A DNA stretch of 64,000 bases from Verrucomicrobiota bacterium. GTDB taxonomy: Bacteria > Verrucomicrobiota > Verrucomicrobiia > CAIQCK01. The DNA lies in assembly GCA_026397915.1 (NCBI GenBank), contig JAPLTX010000039.1, forward strand, positions 1 through 64,000, given 5' to 3'. Shown one piece after another: positions 35,145 to 42,305 of this stretch; within the stretch, counting starts at the first letter, position 1, and each line of letters begins with the position of its first letter. A program made the position numbers and the translations under genes. The notes under the pieces are model-generated. The model worked only from the letters and a program-made list of their open reading frames with translations. It had not been told where the DNA came from and did not search any database.

Positions 35145-35660
35145 ATGGCCATGACCTCTCTCCTCCCAGAAGAAACGCAAATAATTCCGGCAGGAAATCT
35201 GCGGTTTCCTGTGGAAAATCAAAGATTCTTTCCAGGAGGAGTGTCGGAGGCGGTCGGAGGGATTTCCGCCGGGCGTGCCGGGACGCCGGGACCGGCCAAA
35301 CGGATTTCGTTTAGGCGTGCCGGGCATCCGGGGGCGGTGAAACGGATTTCCGCCGGGTGTGTCGGGATGCCGGGACCGGTCAAACGGATTTCGTTTGGGC
35401 GTGTCGGACGCCCGGAGGCGGTAAAAGGGATTTCCGCCGGGCGTGCCGGGACGCCGGAACCGGCCAAACGGATTTCGTTTGGGCGTGCCGGACATCCGGA
35501 GGCGGTAAAAGGGATTTCGTCCGGCCGTGCCGGGCATCCGGCACCGGAAAAAGGAATTTCGGTGGAGGACGCCGGGAAGGCGGGTTGGAAAAGGGAGAAA
35601 GCTGTCAGCCGTCAGCGGTCAGCGGTCAGACAAAACCGAAAGCCGAGAGCTGAAAGTTGA
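35145..35660 (+). CDS. Doubtful repeat-encoded ORF
   Basis: An open frame of about 171 codons begins with MAMTSLLPEETQIIPAGN after AAAGGG and then runs through the 42-bp minisatellite as 14-residue units (ISAGRAGTPGPAKR / ISFGRAGHPEAVK). Most differences between units are non-synonymous in this frame. By hand, 7 of 13 differences fall on third positions of a different plus-strand frame, which is interrupted by TAG in the second unit. The ORF may therefore be spurious or a decayed gene. It has no domain or signal peptide. Confidence 0.25.
   Translation: MAMTSLLPEETQIIPAGNLRFPVENQRFFPGGVSEAVGGISAGRAGTPGPAKRISFRRAGHPGAVKRISAGCVGMPGPVKRISFGRVGRPEAVKGISAGRAGTPEPAKRISFGRAGHPEAVKGISSGRAGHPAPEKGISVEDAGKAGWKREKAVSRQRSAVRQNRKPRAES
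35262..35555. repeat. 42-bp minisatellite, seven units in alternating types
   Basis: Seven consecutive 42-base units begin at 35262, 35304, 35346, 35388, 35430, 35472 and 35514. Odd units start ATTTCCGCCGGG and even units ATTTCGTTTGGG, giving an 84-base higher-order period through the first six units; the seventh is a hybrid, and a decayed eighth follows. The unit length is a multiple of three, so several frames stay open on both strands. Confidence 0.9.
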
Positions 35661-35673
35661 AAGCGTTACCCCG

Positions 35674-36702
35674 ATGCCCCTGACCTATGACAGCGGCAAA
35701 ACTTACGATTCCGGGCTTCGATACACGGACGGCCCGGTGGTTCCGGTGGTGATAATGCAGAAAAAGAAAGGACGAAGTTATATGGCTGGGAATCCTGTTT
35801 CGGAGAATGATGATGAAGCATTGGCAATGGCGGAGGACGTGGCGGATGGGTTGCACGACATCGGCGCCACCTTGGGCGTGACCGGCGTGACGGAGGCGCT
35901 GACACGCGCGGCCATCACACTCTGCCACGACGCGGACAACGGTTTGGGCAACGCGAAGGATGCGCGGCAGGTGGCGTCGGATGGTTTGCAGACGGCGGAC
36001 GACTCGGCCAGGGCGTTTGTAGCGGCGGCCAAGAGTGTGCTGGCGGGCTTTCTTGGCAATCGCTGGAACGCCCGATGGGAACCGACGGGTTTTCCTAATG
36101 AATCCACGGCTGTGCCGGAGATGCAGGAGGAGCGGATGAACCTCTGCCGGTCGCTGAAGGATTATTTCACGGCCAATCCGACGCGGGAGTTTGCGGCGCT
36201 GAATGTGACGGCGGCGATTGCGGACGCGCGCTATACGGCGCTCTCCGACGCCCGCCAACTGCTGGCCCAGAAGGACACCGACCAGGGCAACAAGATGAAG
36301 GCGCGCGACGCGGCTTATGATGCGTTGCGCAAACTGCTGCGCAGTTTCATCACCGACTTGAAGCGGTTCCTGGCGGATGATGACGAGCGCTGGCACACGT
36401 TCAACCTGAGCGCGCCGTCCGATCCGGTGACGCCGGAGCCGGTGGAGTCGCTGACGCTCGCGCCGGGATTACCGGGGAAGATCGTGGCGAGCTGGCCGCG
36501 CGCGCCGCGGGCGACGAGATACCGGCCGTTTGTGCAGATCGTGGGCGTGGACGAGGAAGCCGTGGCACGCGACGCGGTGCACGACCTGACGGTGGACCTC
36601 GACGGTTTCACGACCGGCCAGACGGTGAAGGTGTATATCGTGGCCGCGAACGACGACGGCGAAGCGCCGGCAAGCGAGACGAAGGAAATCTTGGTGCCGT
36701 AG
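35674..36702 (+). CDS. Protein of unknown function with C-terminal fibronectin type III domain
   Basis: 342 residues. The N-terminus has a duplicated TYDSG motif (LTYDSGKTYDSGLRYTDG) and the basic segment QKKKGRS. The middle (about 50-245) is an alpha-helical Ala/Asp-rich region, and the last ~85 residues form an FN3-like beta-sandwich (VESLTLAPGLPGKIVASWPR to VYIVAANDDGEAPAS). No signal peptide is seen. ATG 35674 is kept to include the TYDSG repeat, although it has no clear ribosome binding site; ATG 35782, preceded by AAAGGACG, is an alternative that would remove it. The collagen-like gene follows, and both look like interaction-type structural proteins. Function unknown. Confidence 0.8.
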   Translation: MPLTYDSGKTYDSGLRYTDGPVVPVVIMQKKKGRSYMAGNPVSENDDEALAMAEDVADGLHDIGATLGVTGVTEALTRAAITLCHDADNGLGNAKDARQVASDGLQTADDSARAFVAAAKSVLAGFLGNRWNARWEPTGFPNESTAVPEMQEERMNLCRSLKDYFTANPTREFAALNVTAAIADARYTALSDARQLLAQKDTDQGNKMKARDAAYDALRKLLRSFITDLKRFLADDDERWHTFNLSAPSDPVTPEPVESLTLAPGLPGKIVASWPRAPRATRYRPFVQIVGVDEEAVARDAVHDLTVDLDGFTTGQTVKVYIVAANDDGEAPASETKEILVP

Positions 36703-36758
36703 GAACGGACAGAGGTCAGAGGACAGAAGTCAGAAGTCAGCTTCAGCAGAGGAAAAGA

Positions 36759-36835
36759 AACCACGGAATGCACGGAATGACACGGAAGTGGGAAGTTGTT
36801 TTCTGCGTTTAGTGAATTTCGTGCATTTCGTGGTT
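36759..36835. repeat. Imperfect inverted repeat upstream of the collagen-like gene
   Basis: AACCACGGAATGCACGGAATG (from 36759) and the reverse complement of 36812-36835 (AACCACGAAATGCACGAAAT) match with few differences. The pair lies just before the collagen-like start. Tandem CACGGAATG-type units suggest a simple-sequence origin. Confidence 0.55.
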
Positions 36836-36846
36836 GGAAAGAAATC

Positions 36847-37197
36847 ATGAGCTTTGATCCATCATTGCCTGCCAACGGTTCGGAGATTCGCGCGGCGGAA
36901 TTGCGTGGACAGTTCAACGGACTCGACGAAAAACTCACCACCCAAATCGCAGCCATTCCCGCCGGTCCGCCCGGAGAGAAGGGCGACAAGGGCGATACGG
37001 GGGAAACCGGCGCGGCCGGGCCGGCCGGTGAAGTGACGGCGCAGCAACTCGGCGATGCCATCAACGGCACGCCCCGGAACGTGGATGGCATCAGCACGCT
37101 GGACATCGTCGTCAGCGATCCACCGACGCAGGGCGAGATGCAGTTGATACTGGACAACTACAACGCGCTGGTTCGCGGGCTGAAGCGGAACATCTGA
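36847..37197 (+). CDS. Small collagen-like protein
   Basis: 116 residues. The middle holds an uninterrupted Gly-X-Y run of about eight triplets (GPPGEKGDKGDTGETGAAG and onward, residues about 40-63), between an N-terminal helical segment (SEIRAAELRGQFNGLDEKL) that could trimerise it and a C-terminal helix (EMQLILDNYNALVRGLKRN). Short bacterial collagen-like stretches usually form trimeric stalks in surface or tail-fibre proteins. No signal peptide is present, so export is uncertain. ATG 36847 is chosen; the longer frame runs back into the inverted repeat. It follows the FN3-tailed gene on the same strand. Confidence 0.75.
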   Translation: MSFDPSLPANGSEIRAAELRGQFNGLDEKLTTQIAAIPAGPPGEKGDKGDTGETGAAGPAGEVTAQQLGDAINGTPRNVDGISTLDIVVSDPPTQGEMQLILDNYNALVRGLKRNI

Positions 37198-37206
37198 GGT
37201 TGTGAA

Positions 37207-37276
37207 CTGTAGCGGCGGTCTCTGACCGCCGATGGAAATCAATAATAGTTCCGGCGGTCAGAGACCGCCGCTACAG
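37207..37276. repeat. Modular palindromic repeat, 25-bp perfect arms
   Basis: Arms 37207-37231 and 37252-37276 are exact reverse complements with a 20-base AT-rich centre. Each arm is a hairpin CGGCGGTC/GACCGCCG with a 3-base loop, and the ends are CTGTAG and CTACAG. It starts nine bases after the collagen-like stop codon and may act as a bidirectional transcription end. Confidence 0.85.
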
Positions 37277-37286
37277 AAGCAAATGA

Positions 37287-37348
37287 TGTAGGCCCGGTGC
37301 CCACACCGGGCGGATGAAAAATTCGCCACGTCGGGGACGTGGCCTACA
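37287..37348. repeat. Modular palindromic repeat with two unlike hairpins
   Basis: TGTAGG, hairpin GCCCGGTG/CACCGGGC, GGATGAAAAATTC, hairpin GCCACGTC/GACGTGGC, CTACA. The right half, ATTCGCCACGTCGGGGACGT and onward (28 bases, 37321-37348), recurs exactly at 37422-37449. Confidence 0.85.
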
Positions 37349-37380
37349 CCATAGGGTAGGGGAGAGGGTCGGGGAGAAGA

Positions 37381-37449
37381 TCGGGCGAGACGCCCGACTC
37401 TACAACTGCATCGGATGAATGATTCGCCACGTCGGGGACGTGGCCTACA
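37381..37449. repeat. Partial modular palindromes next to the propeller gene
   Basis: Hairpin TCGGGCG/CGCCCGA (37381-37397) followed by CTCTACA, then a spacer and a second copy of the 28-base right half (37422-37449). It appears to be two right halves joined, ending seven bases before the stop of the minus-strand gene at 37456. Confidence 0.75.
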
Positions 37450-37455
37450 GAAAAA

Positions 37456-40400
37456 TCACTTCTCAAACTCGACGATCAGTTCGGGGCCTTTGCCGCTTTC
37501 GCGGGTGAAGTAGTTGACGCCGTCACAGTTCACCGGGTCTATGGCGAGACTGAGTTCCTTCATGCCGGCCAGGGAAAGATTCTTCAGCGGCACTTCCATG
37601 ATCTGGTTCGCGGCGACGGGGCCGATGTTGGCCAGCACCTTGCCGGGTTTGGGATGGTTGGCATAGGTGACTTCCTCCTCGCTCCACGGTTCGGTGACGA
37701 GGCAGATGTTGCCACCGTTTGTGGACAGGTTGCCGGCGTTGCGGATGCGGAGCTTGGCGGAAACCGGTTTGCCGGGGATGCCGAGCCGGAATTTGAGGTA
37801 GGCGATCTGATGGTGATCGTCGCCCATTGCCTTGTTGCCGCCGTCCACAAGGAGGATGGGCGTCTTGCCGGTATTGGCGGTGGGAGCCGAATGAATCACG
37901 TAGGCGTCCTCAATGGCTTTCAGCACGACGCGGTCGCCGCGGCCCAGGTAATCAATCGCCATGCTTCGCTCGGCGTCGGCGGTGCCATCGCGGCGGACGA
38001 GTTGGACGCGCGCGGTGTAGTTCGACGGCTGCGTCTGCTTGACCACAGCGAGCTTGAACACGACTTCCGTCTTCTGGCCAACGGGCAGGTTCACGGGCGC
38101 TTCGGCCGGCGTCACACTGAAGCCTTCCGGCGGAGTGATCCGCAGCGTGCCGGCGAAATCGGCGTCGGTCTGGTTGGAGAGATGCAGGGTAGCGGTTTGT
38201 TCGGGTTTGGCATCGTTCAACTGGACCGGTGGCACGGTGACGCCGACGCTCAGCATCCGCTCGCGCACCACTTCCACCGTTTGGAGGATGGGCGCCTGCT
38301 CCGGCTTGGGCTGGCGCAGTTTTGGCAGAAGCTCGATGGTCAGGTTGTCGCTGACGGCGACGCCCTTGAACTCCTTGACGATGGCTTTGCGTTGGCCGCC
38401 GGCTTCCTTGACGACATCGAAGTTCTTCAGCGCGGGCTGGCCTTGAAGCGCGATGTCGAACACGCGCTCGCCCGGTTTCACGTCGTCCATTTCCGCAAAG
38501 CCGAGCCGGACGGTGTAGAGGCCGGTGCCATCGCCGGCGTCGAGCAGCGGTAGTTCGCAGCGCTGCACGCCGCGGACGCCAAACGTGTAGAGCCACGGGT
38601 TGCGCGTGCCTTCGACGCGGACCGAGTCCGTGCTTTGCGCGAAGTAGCCGCCCAAGCGCGGCAGCAGGTCCACGGTTGCCTTGAGCGGCAGCACGAGGCT
38701 GCCGGTCGGCCGCGGATAGCCGAGCCAGAGCGTGCCGGCGTCGTCGCGGCGGTCGCCGGGGCCGCCGAGGTTGAGGGCGAGGTGTTTCACCGGCTTGATG
38801 TCGCCGCTGAGGCTGTATTTGGCCCAGACGCGGTTCTCCTCGCGCGGCGCGAAGACGACCGTGGCCACGTTCGGGAACGGGCACATGCAACCGGAGCTGG
38901 CTTCCGGCATCATCAACAGGCCGTTGGCGGCGATGAAGTTGATCCAGCAGCCAGGCCGCTGGCCGCCGAAGGTGGTTGTGCCGAAATCACCGACGAGATC
39001 GTAGAAGCCGAGGTAGTAGGAACGGAAGAACATGACGTTGGCGCAGGCCGCCGGCGTGCCGCAGTGATGGCCGGGCCGCGCGAACTGCCATGGTTCGGTG
39101 CGGCCGGTGATCGGGTTGACGCGCGTGCGCTGCTCGCCGGTCTTGAGGACGAACGCCCACGGCTCGGCGTGGAACGTGTCACCGATAATAAGCGGGCGGA
39201 CGCGGTAGGCGATGTTCTTTGCCCAGAGCTGCGAGCCGTCGCTGGCGGCAAGAGCGACGACGCGACGCTGGTCAAACTGGTTGGCGAAGAATTCCTTCCA
39301 GAAGTGGCCGTCGGTATAGACACCGAAGAACACCAGCACGCCGTTATGAACCATGCTGCCGAGCGTGCCCCAATGCGTGCCGCCAACGCAGCCGCTGAGG
39401 TCCATCTGTTTGCGCCAGACGGTCCGGCCCGTTTCCAGATCGAGCGAGGTGACGTTGCGCAGCGGCGATGCCTTTGGCGCTTTGGCCGCACGGATGGCTG
39501 ACTTGGCGCGCGGTTTCACGGCCGGCGCAGTCGGCGCGCCGCCGTCAGCGAAAAACACGCGGCCCTTGGCGATGGAGATGGTTGCGTTTTGGATGCTGCC
39601 GCTATACGCCCAGCGAATGTGGCCGGTCGCGGTGTCGCAAGCGAACATGATGTCGGACACGACGTTGGTTTTGCTGCCGGTGCCGATGAGCAGACCGTCG
39701 GTAACGGCGACGTGGCACCAGTTGCGCGGCTTACCGTCGGGTGATACTGGCATCGAGTAGGTGACCTTAAGCACGCCGGTGGCGGCATCGAGCCGGAGGC
39801 ACTTGTTGGTTGTGGCGACGTAGAAACTGCTCTCATCTGCGGCGAGGTTGCTGGATTCGTTGGAGGTGTAGGTGCGCACGACGTTGGGGATCTTTCGCTC
39901 CCAGAGCTTGAGACCGTTGTAGGCGTCGTAGGCGCTGACGGCATGTTCGCCTTCCACCAGCATGATGCCGTTGACGGAGAGCGGGGAGGCGGCGCGGCGG
40001 TGGCGGCTGACCATCTGGAGCGGGCCGGGATCGCCGAACCAAAGCAGGCCGAGCGGGCACTTCACGAGTTTGTCATCGCTGCACGTGGTGTTGGCGGCGT
40101 CGGCGTATTCGTGCGTCCACGAACCTGCGCCGGGCAACGGGCCGCGTTTGAAGGTTGCCCAGATGCCGCCGGTCTCGGTGATCTGCACGCCGGGCACGCC
40201 GCCGTTGGCAAACCAAGAACGCAGCGCGGCCGGCGTAACAGAGGGAATGCTGCCTTTCACTTCAGCAGGTTGGCCGAGCATGGCGATGCCGCCGCACGGT
40301 TTGAGCACGCGGAGAATCTCCTTCGCGGAACAATCGTTCAGGCGGCCGAGCAGCGCGGTGTCGGAGACGATCAGGTTTGCGAAGTAAGACGCATACGGCA

Positions 40401-42279
40401 GGCGATCCAGCGCGCCTTGGTCCACGGTGACGCGCGCGCCGTAAAAGCCCGCGGCGTCGAGCGCTTTCCTTGCTGCGGCGACTTTCTGCGCGTCAGGTTC
40501 AATGCCGATGATTTTCAGTTCCGTGTGTTTGGCGAGTTCCAGCGCGAGGCGTCCGGTTTCGCAGCCGAGGACGAGGCAGAAACCGCGCCGGACGCCCGAG
40601 TCGTGCGCGATGGTTTTCGCGGCGGCGGCGTAGGCGGCGCTCAGCGTGTCTTGCGGATAAGGCGACGGGTTCGTGCGATCTCGGACGATGGACGACGCGG
40701 GCGGGGCACCGGCCTTGCGGGGACCGAAGCAGTGAATGGCTCCGGTGGTTGTGCTCACATAAAGTCGGCCGCCGGCAACGGTGAGACCTTTGGCTTTGCC
40801 GCTGACCTTCGCTTCCCAAAGTTTCGCGCCCGTGTTTGAGTTGACGGCGATCACGCGGTTCGGGCCGCCGGCCAGCAACACATCGCCGGCCAGGATCAGT
40901 GCGTCGGAACACTCGCACGGCAGCCGCCACTTGACGCACGACTCCATCTCCGCGTTCGCGCCTGCCAACTGCTTGTCCAGGTTCTGGAGTTGCTTATCAA
41001 TGGAGTCGAGTTTCTTCTCGGTGGTGTCGAGCTTGGTTTCGTCGGCTTGCAGTGACGCCTCGACGTTGCTCCGCTCGATCTGGAGCGCGGCGCGCTTCGG
41101 GTCGTCGGCGGACAATGCGCCGAGTTTCTGGTCAAGCTCATCCAGCGTGGCGCGACTTTGCCGGATGACGTCGGCGAGGCGTTTCTTTTCTTTTTTGGGC
41201 GTGGCGGCTTCGTTGTTGATGTTCATCCGCTGGTTGCGAATGTTAAACCGCAAGAGGCCCTGCTTCGGATAAACCTCCCGGCTTAGGGCGAGCATGGCGT
41301 TGGAGGTGGTGACGAACGCAACGTCTTTGGTCATGATGACCTTGCGGCCCTCAAACCACGCGGCCTTGACTTTCGTCGCGGCGTCGTAGCCGAGGATTTC
41401 CTCCGTGCCGGTGAAGAGTTCGTTGTCGGCGAGGAACGCGAACGTGCCGCCGATGGTCTTGCCAAAAGTGGACTCGTAAAGCCGGCGGCCGTCTTTGCGG
41501 TCGAACGCAGAGGGCGAAACGCGGCCTTGCGGCGCGAAGAGGTTGGTGCTTGTGGCCAGCAAGTAGCCCTGCGGCGACGCGCGCGTGTCGGTCGCTTCAC
41601 CGCCGGTGTCGTTGCGCCAGAGTAACTGTCCGTCGCTGGCACGTGCCGCTTCGAGATAGACGCCCTCCGTCGGGAAAATCCCCGCGCCGTAGTAGGCCAC
41701 GCCGTTGTCCACCAGCACGCCGGTTCGCACGGGCCACATTGAAATCATCCTGCCGTGGCCGAGCAGGCGTTGGTCGCCCGGTCCTGCGCGTCGCTGCCAG
41801 ATGACTTTGCCGTCCGTTGCAGCGAGGCAGTAAACGAAGCCATCGTCGGAGCCGACATAAACCCTGTCGTCGCAGATTGTCGGCGCGAGCCGCACCGGAC
41901 CGCCTGTGAAGAACGTCCAGCGGACGCGGCCGGTCGCGGCGTCGAGCGCATAGACCTTGTTGTCGGTGGTCGAGCCGAAGTAGAGCGTGTTGCCTGCGGC
42001 GACGACGTGGTGGGCGTCGTCAAAGCGGACGCGCGGCAACTCCAGGATGCCTTCGACGGGCACGTCGCGCGGCGGCTCCCAAGCCGGCGCTGGCGCATGA
42101 CGCGCCTGATAAACCCACGATTCCGCAAGCGGCGTGGCGAGTTTCTCCAGCGTGATGCCGCTGCGGGCGATATCGTGCCGGTAGGTGGGCCAGTCGTCTG
42201 CGCAAACCATCGCACTCATTGCGGCGGCGGCAATGAGCGAGTTGACCGGCATTCGCAACTGCGAGATCAATAGTTTCAT
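37456..42279 (-). CDS. Exported PQQ-type beta-propeller protein with embedded methyltransferase fold, malectin and DNRLRE domains
   Basis: 1607 residues. A signal peptide (about 1-27) is followed by DDWPTYRHDIARSG and PQQ-type propeller blades (ALDAATGRVRWTF). A charged coiled coil is inserted at about 350-460, more blades follow, and a class I methyltransferase-like domain lies at about 555-670 (LVLGCETGRLALELA, IIGIEPDA, VLKPCGGIAML). A second propeller (about 690-1150) precedes a malectin-like domain (about 1220-1330), a C-terminal NEW3-like beta domain and a DNRLRE domain (about 1460-1607). ATG 42279 follows AGGATC and gives a clean signal peptide. It lies 26 bases downstream of a sister gene, so they are probably one operon. 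Likely periplasmic or surface, with a carbohydrate- or wall-associated role; catalytic activity is uncertain. Confidence 0.9.
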   Translation of the reverse strand: MKLLISQLRMPVNSLIAAAAMSAMVCADDWPTYRHDIARSGITLEKLATPLAESWVYQARHAPAPAWEPPRDVPVEGILELPRVRFDDAHHVVAAGNTLYFGSTTDNKVYALDAATGRVRWTFFTGGPVRLAPTICDDRVYVGSDDGFVYCLAATDGKVIWQRRAGPGDQRLLGHGRMISMWPVRTGVLVDNGVAYYGAGIFPTEGVYLEAARASDGQLLWRNDTGGEATDTRASPQGYLLATSTNLFAPQGRVSPSAFDRKDGRRLYESTFGKTIGGTFAFLADNELFTGTEEILGYDAATKVKAAWFEGRKVIMTKDVAFVTTSNAMLALSREVYPKQGLLRFNIRNQRMNINNEAATPKKEKKRLADVIRQSRATLDELDQKLGALSADDPKRAALQIERSNVEASLQADETKLDTTEKKLDSIDKQLQNLDKQLAGANAEMESCVKWRLPCECSDALILAGDVLLAGGPNRVIAVNSNTGAKLWEAKVSGKAKGLTVAGGRLYVSTTTGAIHCFGPRKAGAPPASSIVRDRTNPSPYPQDTLSAAYAAAAKTIAHDSGVRRGFCLVLGCETGRLALELAKHTELKIIGIEPDAQKVAAARKALDAAGFYGARVTVDQGALDRLPYASYFANLIVSDTALLGRLNDCSAKEILRVLKPCGGIAMLGQPAEVKGSIPSVTPAALRSWFANGGVPGVQITETGGIWATFKRGPLPGAGSWTHEYADAANTTCSDDKLVKCPLGLLWFGDPGPLQMVSRHRRAASPLSVNGIMLVEGEHAVSAYDAYNGLKLWERKIPNVVRTYTSNESSNLAADESSFYVATTNKCLRLDAATGVLKVTYSMPVSPDGKPRNWCHVAVTDGLLIGTGSKTNVVSDIMFACDTATGHIRWAYSGSIQNATISIAKGRVFFADGGAPTAPAVKPRAKSAIRAAKAPKASPLRNVTSLDLETGRTVWRKQMDLSGCVGGTHWGTLGSMVHNGVLVFFGVYTDGHFWKEFFANQFDQRRVVALAASDGSQLWAKNIAYRVRPLIIGDTFHAEPWAFVLKTGEQRTRVNPITGRTEPWQFARPGHHCGTPAACANVMFFRSYYLGFYDLVGDFGTTTFGGQRPGCWINFIAANGLLMMPEASSGCMCPFPNVATVVFAPREENRVWAKYSLSGDIKPVKHLALNLGGPGDRRDDAGTLWLGYPRPTGSLVLPLKATVDLLPRLGGYFAQSTDSVRVEGTRNPWLYTFGVRGVQRCELPLLDAGDGTGLYTVRLGFAEMDDVKPGERVFDIALQGQPALKNFDVVKEAGGQRKAIVKEFKGVAVSDNLTIELLPKLRQPKPEQAPILQTVEVVRERMLSVGVTVPPVQLNDAKPEQTATLHLSNQTDADFAGTLRITPPEGFSVTPAEAPVNLPVGQKTEVVFKLAVVKQTQPSNYTARVQLVRRDGTADAERSMAIDYLGRGDRVVLKAIEDAYVIHSAPTANTGKTPILLVDGGNKAMGDDHHQIAYLKFRLGIPGKPVSAKLRIRNAGNLSTNGGNICLVTEPWSEEEVTYANHPKPGKVLANIGPVAANQIMEVPLKNLSLAGMKELSLAIDPVNCDGVNYFTRESGKGPELIVEFEK

Positions 42280-42305
42280 AAGTGATCCTAAAGGCACGAA
42301 ATAAC

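Noticed and set aside
35262-35555. Possible CRISPR array
   Set aside because: Units are contiguous 42-base copies without unique spacers; this is a minisatellite. No Cas genes are near.
35145-35660. Collagen-like or structural reading of the GRAGTPG repeat
   Set aside because: Gly spacing is not Gly-X-Y, and the frame itself is doubtful from the substitution pattern between units.
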